DNA of 23,542 nucleotides. Source: Bacteroidota bacterium. Lineage in GTDB: Bacteria; Bacteroidota; Bacteroidia; Bacteroidales; UBA10428. A model generated the notes under the pieces. It searched no databases and had not been told where the DNA came from. It worked only from the letters and a program-made list of their open reading frames with translations. How positions within the stretch are numbered: position 1 is the stretch's first letter; each line of letters begins with the position of its first letter. Below, in pieces: positions 1 to 8,191 of this stretch. The stretch lies in the NCBI GenBank assembly GCA_029268165.1, contig JAJUGM010000005.1, positions 1 through 23,542 of the forward strand, given 5' to 3'. The position numbers were made by a program, and so were the translations under genes.

Positions 1-1
1 A

Positions 2-610
2 AAAACCCAGCAGGCCCTCTCTATATCAGCCAGCGATAAAAAAGCATTACAATATCAGATTAATATTTTTTATCTGATGCAGAATTATAAAGAAGCCTTA
101 AGATATGCTGACGAAGCTCATGACAGGTATCCGGCCGACCCATGGTTTCTTTATTTACGAGGTATCACCCTGAACGCACTCGGAAAATACAGCAAGGCGC
201 TCAATGATTTTTCAATGGCTATTGCTGCTGCCGATAACAAAAAAGATATATACAAAATATATCTTAACCGTGCTGTTGCCTATCATAACCTGCTCGAGTA
301 CGAACTTGCCATGGCCGATTTTACCAGGTCAATTGAAATGAATGATACAGTTGCCAGCGCATATCACGGAAGAGCCATGCTTAACTATGAAATTAAAGAT
401 TATGCCGCAGCCATTGACGATTTTAATAAAGTAATCACTCTAGGACAGGGAAATGATGTGGTGTTATTTAACCTGGGAATGTCATACTTCCGGCTTGGTG
501 AAAAAGAAAAAGCCTGTCCTTATTTTCAGAAATCATGTTCCCTGGGAAATAAAAATTCATGCAGAATGTCTTTAATGGAGTGCGTGAAAAATATTCCCTC
601 AATACCCTGA
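2..610 (+). CDS. TPR-repeat protein, 5'-truncated by window edge
   Basis: The reading frame is open from base 2, with no stop before the first ATG at 77. The gene therefore starts outside the window, and the ATG at 77 is an internal Met in the middle of a TPR helix. About 202 residues are visible. They form at least four tetratricopeptide units, recognisable by the G/A-x-Y-x-A pattern: NYKEAL, GKYSKAL, LEYELAM, KDYAAAI and EKEKACPYF. The last unit ends in a LGNKNS segment like the end of many TPR arrays, followed by a short tail with three Cys. TPR arrays bind peptides or partner proteins. No enzymatic domain, signal peptide or membrane segment is visible in this part, but the missing N-terminus could carry one. 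It lies 43 nt upstream of the glycosyltransferase gene and may be cotranscribed with it. The specific function cannot be told. Confidence 0.85.
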   Translation, partial: KTQQALSISASDKKALQYQINIFYLMQNYKEALRYADEAHDRYPADPWFLYLRGITLNALGKYSKALNDFSMAIAAADNKKDIYKIYLNRAVAYHNLLEYELAMADFTRSIEMNDTVASAYHGRAMLNYEIKDYAAAIDDFNKVITLGQGNDVVLFNLGMSYFRLGEKEKACPYFQKSCSLGNKNSCRMSLMECVKNIPSIP

Positions 611-653
611 TACCGAAATTACAGGCACTTGTGTTTTTTTCACCAATAAAATA

Positions 654-2654
654 ATGGATCTCTCAGTTATCATAGTAAATTATAATGTTAAATATTTTCT
701 CGAACAATGCCTGCATTCAGTTTATAAATCTGCACAAAGCCTGAATGTTGAAATAATCGTAGTTGATAACAATTCTGTAGATGGCTCCTCCCACATGATC
801 CGGGAAAAGTTTCCCGGTGTTGTCCTGATTGAGAACAAAACTAATGTTGGCTTTTCCAAAGCCAACAATCAGGCCATTAGAATTGCCCGCGGCAGATATG
901 TCTTATTGCTAAATCCCGACACAGTTGTGCAGGAAAATACTCTTGAAGCCTGCACTCATTTTATGGATAAACATCCGGAAGCAGGATGCCTGGGTGTCAA
1001 AATGATTGATGGCAAAGGCAATTTTTTACCTGAATCAAAGCGTGGTTTCCCTACCCCATTAGTGGCTTTTTATAAAATTTTCGGACTATCAGCACTTTTC
1101 CCTAATTCACATCGATTTGGAAAGTATCATCTGGGTTACCTCGATAAAGAAAAAATACATCAGGTTGATGTAATTTCAGGAGCATTTATGTTCATCCGCA
1201 GATCAGTGCTGGAAATTACAGGTTATCTTGACGAGGATTTCTTTATGTATGGCGAAGATATCGATTTGTCATATCGCATTACACAGGCAGGATTTAAAAA
1301 TTATTATTTCCCCGAAACTACAATAATCCATTATAAAGGCGAAAGTACCCGAAAAGGCAGCATTAACTATGTAATTGTTTTCTATAATGCCATGGCCATT
1401 TTTGCCAAGAAGCATTTTTCAAAAAATATGGCCTTGACATACAACACAATTATACACCTTGCTATTTATATCAGAGCAGCATTTTCTATTATCCGCCGGT
1501 TTTTTCTGGCTATTCTTAATCCGTTATTAGATGCTGCTGCTATTTACGCAGCATATAAAATATTCCTTCCTGTCTGGGAAAGGTTCCTTTTCGGTTATGA
1601 TGGCAGTTACCCTCCCTTATATATAAGATTTATCGTGCCTTCCTATATTATTATATGGCTCACCTCAATATACTTTTCAGGGGGTTACGAAAAACTTGTC
1701 AAAGTTTATGACCTTATCAGAGGCACTCTGCTGGGCACGCTGGTCATACTTATGATATACGCTTTGCTGCCTGAACACCTCCGGTTTTCAAGGGCATTAA
1801 TCCTAATAGGCACTTTATGGGCAATTATTGCAACACTTGGTATTAGACTTCTACTTAGTTTTATTGATAATAAAAACTTCAGGATCGAATTTTATAAAAA
1901 AAGAAAACGGATAATTATTGTAGGACAGAAGCAAGAGGGTGAAAGAGTATTTTCTATATTGAGGCATACCCAGATAAAACCCGAACTTATAGGTTATGTA
2001 AGCCCTGATGACTCTTTTGATAACAAAACTTTTATCGGATCAGTCAACATGATTGAAGATATCGTCGGGATAAATAAAGCAGATGAACTTATCTTTTGTG
2101 CCAGAGATATGACATCGCAAACTATTATAAGTACAATGCTTAAATTTACCAATGCCGAGATTGATTTTAAAATAGCTCCGCCAGAGAGCCTTTCGGTTAT
2201 CGGGAGCAATTCAATAAATACAGCTGGCGATTTATATGTGGTTCATTTTAACACCATCTCGCGCAGTATTAACAGACGAAAAAAAAGACTGCTCGACATT
2301 TCGCTTTCCCTGATATTTATAATAGTTTATCCGTTAATTGCATTTTTTATTAAAAAACCTGTTGAATTCCTTAAAAATATTTTTTCCACACTTGCCGGAA
2401 TACATTCATGGGTGGGTTACCATCCTTCTCACGGACTACACCATTTATCGCTGCCTCCGTTAAAACCGGGCATCCTTTCTCCGGCCTATAAACTTGAACG
2501 CCTGAATCCGGATGATGAGACCCTTGATAAAATCAATATGTTATACGCCAAGGATTATAATATATGGAATGACCTTTCAATCATCTGGAAAGGTTTCCGC
2601 TTTCTCGGGTCAAAACCTTTAACTGCAAAGGATTTAACGCAAAACGGAAAATAA
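654..2654 (+). CDS. GT2 glycosyltransferase fused to a degenerate polyprenyl-phosphate sugar transferase
   Basis: 666 residues, cytoplasmic face of the inner membrane. Residues 1-250 are a complete GT2 (rhamnosyltransferase-like) domain: N-terminal SVIIVNYN, VDNNS at 37-41, the metal/nucleotide-binding LLNPDT at 85-90 and the catalytic-base region YGEDIDLSYR at 199-208. Residues 265-405 hold about four hydrophobic segments. Residues 415-535 resemble the nucleotide-binding (CoA_binding_3-like) domain of WbaP/WcaJ-type initiating transferases (IIIVGQKQEGERV). Residues 541-655 follow the ends of the bacterial sugar transferase domain: KKRLLDISLSL, WVGYHP (cf. VGPRP), LKPGIL and YNIWNDLSIIWKGF. 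The middle, including the KFRSM-type motif and the Asp-Glu catalytic dyad, is absent. Inference: an active GT2 on a dead phosphoglycosyltransferase membrane scaffold, probably for cell-surface polysaccharide. The acceptor is unknown. Confidence 0.85.
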   Translation: MDLSVIIVNYNVKYFLEQCLHSVYKSAQSLNVEIIVVDNNSVDGSSHMIREKFPGVVLIENKTNVGFSKANNQAIRIARGRYVLLLNPDTVVQENTLEACTHFMDKHPEAGCLGVKMIDGKGNFLPESKRGFPTPLVAFYKIFGLSALFPNSHRFGKYHLGYLDKEKIHQVDVISGAFMFIRRSVLEITGYLDEDFFMYGEDIDLSYRITQAGFKNYYFPETTIIHYKGESTRKGSINYVIVFYNAMAIFAKKHFSKNMALTYNTIIHLAIYIRAAFSIIRRFFLAILNPLLDAAAIYAAYKIFLPVWERFLFGYDGSYPPLYIRFIVPSYIIIWLTSIYFSGGYEKLVKVYDLIRGTLLGTLVILMIYALLPEHLRFSRALILIGTLWAIIATLGIRLLLSFIDNKNFRIEFYKKRKRIIIVGQKQEGERVFSILRHTQIKPELIGYVSPDDSFDNKTFIGSVNMIEDIVGINKADELIFCARDMTSQTIISTMLKFTNAEIDFKIAPPESLSVIGSNSINTAGDLYVVHFNTISRSINRRKKRLLDISLSLIFIIVYPLIAFFIKKPVEFLKNIFSTLAGIHSWVGYHPSHGLHHLSLPPLKPGILSPAYKLERLNPDDETLDKINMLYAKDYNIWNDLSIIWKGFRFLGSKPLTAKDLTQNGK

Positions 2655-2727
2655 TACAAATTGCCAGCGATTGCTAAATAAATTGAACATTATATGCTCT
2701 TATAATTTTAAAATATGATTTTATTAT

Positions 2728-2735
2728 TAAATTTG
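2728..2735 (+). promoter_or_regulatory. Bacteroidota -7 box (TAAATTTG) upstream of first PD40 gene
   Basis: TAAATTTG fits the TAnnTTTG -7 consensus and lies 22 nt before the ATG at 2758. No convincing TTTG -33 element is seen at the expected spacing, so the call rests on one box. The same octamer stands in front of the third and fourth paralogues. Confidence 0.45.
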
Positions 2736-2757
2736 TTCAGAGCAACATACCTAAACT

Positions 2758-5700
2758 ATGAATAAACTCAGACTACCTTGCTGTTTTTCTTTATTATTAC
2801 TGGTCTTATATACGGTTAACTTCACATTAAATGCCCAGGAAGAAGAAGATGCAAAACTCAAAAGCCTTTTCCTCGAAGCTGAATCTTATTTCCTGTTCGA
2901 AGAATACAAAGATGCCCTGCCGCTATATCAGCGTATCCTTAAAGCCGACCCTGATAATTACAATATCAACTACAAAATAGGAATATGTTATATTAATGAT
3001 GTTTATCAGAAACACAAGGCTATTTCCTATCTTGAGAAGGCAGTCCAGGGTACAAGCCCGGCATACAGACAGAACAATTATAAGGAACGAATGGCCCCGC
3101 TTGAAGCTTACTATTACCTTGGTAACGCTTACCGGATTAATAACCGCCTGAACGATGCCATAAATGCATACAACCAGTTTAAGAAAATACTCGACCCGGT
3201 CGTTTACGATGAAGAACTCGTTGATCAGCAGATTAAGGCCTGCAAAGTAGCAACCGATTTACAATCAAGACCGAATTATTATATATCTGTTAATCTGGGT
3301 GATGCAATTAATGGCCGGTTTGAAGAAATAAATCCTGTTATATCAGGCGATGAATCAGTGCTGGTATTTACTCGTAAACTGCAATTTTATGATGCTGTTT
3401 TTTATTCCGAAAAAATTAACGGGAAATGGTCAGAGCCCATCAATCTTACCCCTTCATTTGGCGTTGATGGTAATTCTTATTCAACCGGATTATCTTATGA
3501 CGGGAAGGAATTATTTGTTTACCGTCTCGATGATTTTGACGGAAATATTTATGTAAGCAAACGTGAAGGGAATAAATGGTCAAAACTGGTTAAACTGAAT
3601 GAAAATATTAATACAAAATACTGGGAATCTCATGCTTCTGTTTCAAAAGACGGGAAAACCCTCTATTTCACCAGTAACCGTAAAGACGGTTACGGAGGCC
3701 TCGATATTTATAAATCGGAAAGAACAAAAGGGGGCGATTGGGGACCTGCTATTAACCTCGGCCCTGTAATAAACTCAAAATACAATGAAGAATCGCCTTT
3801 CATTTCTGAAGATGGTAAAATATTATTCTTCAGTTCAATGGGTCATTTTAATTTGGGTGGTTATGATATTTTTTATAGCATAAGGCTGGACAACGGACAA
3901 TGGACAAAACCTGTAAACATAGGTTACCCGGTAAATACAACCAGTGACGATATTTTCCTTACACCAGTAAAAAACGGTGAATTTGCCTATTATTCCACCT
4001 ATGACCCTGCTGACAGCTATGGCCTTGCTGATATTTATAAATTGGAAATTTTTTCAGACAGGCATCCCAGAAAATTCATTCTCAACGGAATAACCCGTGT
4101 TGAAAGCGAATTACATATCGACTTCAGCAAAATAACAGTAAGTTTATCTGATAAAAAGACAAAAAATGTTATTGACAAAACTCAGGTTAATCCCGATGGC
4201 ACCTTCACTCTCAATGCATTATCAGGCGATTTCAATTTAATTTTCCAGGGTGATGGCATTCAGAAAACTACTGAGGAAATTTCGATTCCCATTAATAATC
4301 CGTCTAATATTATTTCCTATACTTCACCATTAATAGCACCCGGGCCTGTAAAAGAGGAAAAAGCCGGCAAAGGAACACCAGAAGCCTCTGAAAATATACC
4401 TGAGCTTATCTGTAATATTGACAGGCTTGATGTTACAAGTGGAGAACCTATCCCTGTTAAACTAGAGCTTGAACGAAACACAAGGCTGAAAATAGAAACT
4501 TACCTTAATGAATCGCTTCAGAAAACAGAAGAATTTGATATAAACCGGAGGAAATTTGTTTATATGTTTACGCCACAGCCCGGCAGTAATCTGCTGAAAC
4601 TGACCCTTACTGACCATGATGGCAACATCAATACGCGCGAAATCATTATTAACTACACTCCTTCTGCCGAAGAAATTGCAAGGTTAAGAAAAGAATCATT
4701 ACACACTTCAACACTGTCTGACTTTTATAAAGCCCTTACAAGCATGTCAGAAGGAAACCTGAAAATTTTCCTCGAAAAAATAAATCTTGATTCACTGCAT
4801 TTTTCATCATTGTATGATTTTTATAAATATCTGATTGACAATGCAGCAGCTAACGAATACTCTGCAGATGATGTAAACAGGTTGTTTATTCAGTTGCTCG
4901 CCGCAAAAGATATTAATGTATTTCATAATGACATGCTTTACCTGTCGTCCGGAAATCTCAAATCAACGCTCGATACTTTAAACCTGCACAAACTCAACCT
5001 GATTTATCCTTTGGAATACCTTAATCTGTTGCATAAAACCGCATCTGTAAATAATTACAGCAAAGCTGATTTAAGGAAGGTAATTTTATTCTCCATAACA
5101 TCCGGTAATGAAGATGTCATTCGTTTCACAAATATTCTGAAAGAATATGCTGATGACAGCCTGAAAAATATCATCAGGCAGTTGGATTTAGCTAAGCAAG
5201 GTATCAATCAGCCATCTGCATTAATTAATTATTTAATCCAAAGCTACCCGACACTTGAAAATAACCTTGATAATGCACTCAATAAAGCTGCCATTAACCT
5301 TGATATGATGTTTTTATATCAGAGTCTGCTTTACGCTTCGGATGATAGCCTCAGGAATACATTATTAAGACTTAATACGGAAAAAGAATATATCATAACA
5401 TCATCTCAGCTTATCGATTTCCTATGGAAAAAATCGGCTACTAACGGCTATACGTTGGAAGAACTCATCAATTTAATTGACAATATTCGCAATGACCCGT
5501 ATTATTATGTAGATATGTTCAGAAAACTGCTTGCTTCCAAAGCCAAAGGCAGTTTGAAAACCATTCTCGATAAAATGGATGTACGTGCTTTACATCTTGA
5601 TACCTTTGAAAAATTACTGGACTATTTGCTGCGCCAATCAGCAAATTACGATTACAACCGTGAGACCATTTACAGCCTACTGCTTGACCTGATTAATCCG

Positions 5701-6048
5701 AGGGATGCTGAGGATTTCGTTGCCATGCTCAAACGTTACGCAGGCAAGAATATTCTGGATGCTGTTAACACCGTTGATCTTCAATTATACTCCACTCCAC
5801 TTGAAGTTATTAAATACCTGCTAAGCGTTTCTGAGCAATTCAATTATACCGAACGTGATATATTAAACCTTCTGCTTAAGCTGATTTTCGAAAAACGACA
5901 ATGGATGGAAGAAAACGCCGGCTTGGGCAATACTTTTCTCGATTATCTGACAAAGCCTGGCGTAGTGCGAACACTAGTAATCATTAACGGTATTATTCTG
6001 ATACTGATTATATTATTTGTATTCCGCAGAAAGTCAAAGAAAAAGTGA
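2758..6048 (+). CDS. PD40/TPR periplasmic protein with six-fold helical repeat domain and C-terminal membrane anchor
   Basis: 1096 residues. A Sec signal peptide (1-26, ending LNAQ, no lipobox Cys at the cleavage site) is followed by a TPR-like helical region (33-165). A PD40/TolB-like propeller spans about 185-430, with blade motifs SYDGKELFV, SKDGKTLYFTSNR and SEDGKILFFSS. A carboxypeptidase-regulatory-like beta domain lies at about 438-525 and an Ig-like beta domain at about 548-634. Six ~66-residue helical repeats cover 664-1064. The last element is one transmembrane helix (about 1069-1089) with a basic tail RRKSKKK. The expected topology is periplasmic with an inner-membrane C-terminal anchor. 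Residues 1-430 are paralogous to the next three genes. PD40 + TPR is the front half of PorE-type proteins of the type IX secretion apparatus, but the OmpA domain is replaced here. Function unknown; a scaffold or sensor in the envelope is inferred. Confidence 0.85.
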   Translation: MNKLRLPCCFSLLLLVLYTVNFTLNAQEEEDAKLKSLFLEAESYFLFEEYKDALPLYQRILKADPDNYNINYKIGICYINDVYQKHKAISYLEKAVQGTSPAYRQNNYKERMAPLEAYYYLGNAYRINNRLNDAINAYNQFKKILDPVVYDEELVDQQIKACKVATDLQSRPNYYISVNLGDAINGRFEEINPVISGDESVLVFTRKLQFYDAVFYSEKINGKWSEPINLTPSFGVDGNSYSTGLSYDGKELFVYRLDDFDGNIYVSKREGNKWSKLVKLNENINTKYWESHASVSKDGKTLYFTSNRKDGYGGLDIYKSERTKGGDWGPAINLGPVINSKYNEESPFISEDGKILFFSSMGHFNLGGYDIFYSIRLDNGQWTKPVNIGYPVNTTSDDIFLTPVKNGEFAYYSTYDPADSYGLADIYKLEIFSDRHPRKFILNGITRVESELHIDFSKITVSLSDKKTKNVIDKTQVNPDGTFTLNALSGDFNLIFQGDGIQKTTEEISIPINNPSNIISYTSPLIAPGPVKEEKAGKGTPEASENIPELICNIDRLDVTSGEPIPVKLELERNTRLKIETYLNESLQKTEEFDINRRKFVYMFTPQPGSNLLKLTLTDHDGNINTREIIINYTPSAEEIARLRKESLHTSTLSDFYKALTSMSEGNLKIFLEKINLDSLHFSSLYDFYKYLIDNAAANEYSADDVNRLFIQLLAAKDINVFHNDMLYLSSGNLKSTLDTLNLHKLNLIYPLEYLNLLHKTASVNNYSKADLRKVILFSITSGNEDVIRFTNILKEYADDSLKNIIRQLDLAKQGINQPSALINYLIQSYPTLENNLDNALNKAAINLDMMFLYQSLLYASDDSLRNTLLRLNTEKEYIITSSQLIDFLWKKSATNGYTLEELINLIDNIRNDPYYYVDMFRKLLASKAKGSLKTILDKMDVRALHLDTFEKLLDYLLRQSANYDYNRETIYSLLLDLINPRDAEDFVAMLKRYAGKNILDAVNTVDLQLYSTPLEVIKYLLSVSEQFNYTERDILNLLLKLIFEKRQWMEENAGLGNTFLDYLTKPGVVRTLVIINGIILILIILFVFRRKSKKK
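4747..5949 (+). repeat. Six tandem ~66-residue helical protein repeats (coding)
   Basis: These are protein-level repeats inside the 1096-residue PD40 protein. Each unit opens with a G/D-x-L-K/R-x-x-L motif; the first Leu (or Ile) falls at residues 668, 734, 802, 865, 933 and 999, giving spacings of 66, 68, 63, 68 and 66. About 20 residues on comes a hydrophobic helix of the form LxxYLxxxSAxNxYS, then a second helix, (D/E)LxxLLLxLI. Unit 3 is the most diverged. A half unit (LSDFYKALTSM) precedes the first. No family name is recognised. An alpha-solenoid fold is inferred. Confidence 0.75.
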
Positions 6049-6056
6049 TATCTGAC

Positions 6057-8063
6057 ATGACCCGTAAACTGATACACGGTTATATTATTTTTCTTTTTGT
6101 GATTATATCTTCACCGTTTATTGATGCACAGAAGATTGTTCCCACCAATGAAGATGTTTATGCTGAAGCCGAAGAATATATTTTTGCTGGCGAATATAAT
6201 GAAGCTCTTCCTCTTTATCTTCAGTTATACGACAAAGGTTTTAATACGGCCAACATTAATTATAAAATAGGAGAATGTTACCTAAATATTGCCGGCCAGA
6301 AAGATAAAGCAGTTTCTTACCTTGAGTATGCTGTTAAAAAAGTATCAAAAGCTTTCTCAGGAAAGACGCTGAATGAAGAAAATGCGCCTGTTAAGGCCTA
6401 TCTTTATCTTGGCCTGGCATATCAATTAACTTATAATTTCATTAAGGCAAGGGAATGCTATACTTCATTACTGCAGCTGGCCGACAGTACCGACAAACAC
6501 GAACGCACGCTGGCAGCATTTTTTATAAAACAATGCCATAATGCCGAAGAACTTATCAAAGCACCTGCTGATATTGAAAAAGAAAAATTACCTGATGTTA
6601 TCAATAACTTTTTCCCCAACACACGTCCGCTGATACTTACAAATGAACAACTGATTTTTTACATCAATCAGCTTAAATTTTATGATGCCGTAATGCAGGC
6701 TGCCAAAACCGGTAACACATGGCAGGAACCTGCAAATATTACCCCACTGATCAGATCTGATGGCGATCATCTACTGACTGGCCTTTCAGCCGATGGCAAT
6801 ACACTTTTGTTTACCGCCTATGATCCACTGAAAAGCGGAGAAATATATATTGCACGAAAAATAAACGGTAAATGGACACCAGTTTTGGAACTGAATGATA
6901 ACATCAATACCGTTTTTAATGAAACACATGCCAGCCTTTCACCCGACGGTCAGACATTATATTTTACAAGTGACCGTAAAGGAGGTTTCGGGGGTCTTGA
7001 TATTTACAAATCAGAACTTGTTGAGGGCGACTGGGGCCCGGCAGTAAATCTCGGGCCGGTTGTCAACACCATGTTTGATGAAGAATCACCCTTTGTTTCT
7101 TCTGATGGCCGGAAACTTTTCTTTAGCTCAAAAGGACATTACAACATGGGAGGATATGACATTTTTTACAGCCAGCTCGAAAACGGAAACTGCTCAGCTC
7201 CTGTTAATATAGGTTATCCGGTTAACACACCTGATGATGACATTTTTTATTTCCCTGTTGACACTGGCTCAGTGGCTTACTTATCGGTAATTGATTCCAG
7301 TACACGGCAGTCTGATATTTTTCGTATCAGGCTTAAAAAATATGCCAATCCTGCCCGGTATATAGTTAAAGGACTGATTGCTGTTGAACAGAATGATGAA
7401 ATCAACCCATCCGACCTTAATGTGACATTTATTGAAAAATTAAACCATGATACAATCGGGTCAGTTACTATCGACAAAGAAGGTAAATTTGAACAGAAAG
7501 TGCCTCAGGGTACTTTTCACCTCAGTTTTTCAGATAATGAAGGTAAAACCATAGATACAGAAGAACTTCATATTCCTCCTTTTTTCGCTCAGGAACAACT
7601 GGTTTTTACTACTACCCTTTCGGTACAAGGCAAAAAAGCATTTGATACACTGTACGTTGAAAATATACTTTTTGATTTCGACAAATCCAGTTTACCTGCC
7701 GCATCAATGCTGATGCTAAATTCAATTGCCAGCTATATGACTAAATATCCGCAGATTTTGCTTATCATTACAGGTTACACAGATGCACTGGGAAGCGAAG
7801 AATATAACCTTAAACTTTCTGTAAACCGTGCCAATGCAGTTGCAGGTTATCTGAAGAAACAAAACATTAATTCTGCCAGACTTACAATTAAAGGCCTTGG
7901 TGAATCAGCCCCTGTAGCCTGCAACACCAACCCCGACGGGACAGATAACCCCGAAGGCAGAGCTTTAAACAGACGTGTGGAATTACAATTAAAAGATATG
8001 CCGGACAGTTGCATTGTTATAAAAAAGAATCATACTCCGGAATATCTGAAAGTTAAAAAGTAA
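6057..8063 (+). CDS. PorE-like protein: TPR, PD40 propeller, beta insert domain, OmpA peptidoglycan-binding domain
   Basis: 668 residues from the ATG at 6057. A GTG at 6045 that overlaps the upstream stop would add four residues ahead of the signal peptide; the ATG is preferred because the basic-hydrophobic signal (MTRKLIHGYIIFLF...IDAQ) then starts normally. Domains, in GTG-based numbering: TPR-like 36-170; PD40 propeller about 195-430, with LSPDGQTLYFTSDRK and SSDGRKLFF; carboxypeptidase-regulatory-like domain 437-527; OmpA-like domain 536-650, with FDFDKSSL, GYTDALGSEEYN, LSVNRANAV and LNRRVEL, keeping the Asp and Arg that bind diaminopimelate. There is no lipobox, unlike lipoprotein PorE. 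The end (TPEYLKVKK) matches the tail of the next gene. The gene is effectively operonic with the preceding one. Likely a periplasmic, peptidoglycan-bound envelope protein; a T9SS link is only by analogy. Confidence 0.82.
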   Translation: MTRKLIHGYIIFLFVIISSPFIDAQKIVPTNEDVYAEAEEYIFAGEYNEALPLYLQLYDKGFNTANINYKIGECYLNIAGQKDKAVSYLEYAVKKVSKAFSGKTLNEENAPVKAYLYLGLAYQLTYNFIKARECYTSLLQLADSTDKHERTLAAFFIKQCHNAEELIKAPADIEKEKLPDVINNFFPNTRPLILTNEQLIFYINQLKFYDAVMQAAKTGNTWQEPANITPLIRSDGDHLLTGLSADGNTLLFTAYDPLKSGEIYIARKINGKWTPVLELNDNINTVFNETHASLSPDGQTLYFTSDRKGGFGGLDIYKSELVEGDWGPAVNLGPVVNTMFDEESPFVSSDGRKLFFSSKGHYNMGGYDIFYSQLENGNCSAPVNIGYPVNTPDDDIFYFPVDTGSVAYLSVIDSSTRQSDIFRIRLKKYANPARYIVKGLIAVEQNDEINPSDLNVTFIEKLNHDTIGSVTIDKEGKFEQKVPQGTFHLSFSDNEGKTIDTEELHIPPFFAQEQLVFTTTLSVQGKKAFDTLYVENILFDFDKSSLPAASMLMLNSIASYMTKYPQILLIITGYTDALGSEEYNLKLSVNRANAVAGYLKKQNINSARLTIKGLGESAPVACNTNPDGTDNPEGRALNRRVELQLKDMPDSCIVIKKNHTPEYLKVKK

Positions 8064-8081
8064 TAACTTTAGGTTTTCATT

Positions 8082-8106
8082 TGTTTTTTGTCGAAAACAA
8101 AAAACA
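8082..8106. terminator. A/T-rich hairpin after second PD40 gene, possible weak terminator
   Basis: TGTTTTTTG (8082-8090) and CAAAAAACA (8098-8106) are perfect inverted arms around a 7-nt loop, 19 nt after the stop at 8063. The arms are almost pure A/T and no clean T-run follows, so termination strength is doubtful. The position before a new promoter-like box supports a transcript boundary. Confidence 0.35.
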
Positions 8107-8162
8107 CTGGGTAGTATTAATAAATTGAAAAATAAATATTAGCAATACTTCATTATTATTGT

Positions 8163-8170
8163 TAAATTTG
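8163..8170 (+). promoter_or_regulatory. Bacteroidota -7 box (TAAATTTG) upstream of third PD40 gene
   Basis: TAAATTTG matches TAnnTTTG and lies 21 nt before the ATG at 8192, the same octamer and nearly the same spacing as before the first paralogue. No clear -33 TTTG is found 19-21 nt upstream. Confidence 0.45.
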
Positions 8171-8191
8171 TTTTAATCAAAAACCCGATTC

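Noticed and set aside
6045..6056. GTG at 6045 as the start of the second PD40 gene
   Set aside because: It would add MISD before the signal peptide. The ATG at 6057 gives a normal basic-hydrophobic signal start, though the four-base overlap with the upstream stop keeps GTG possible.
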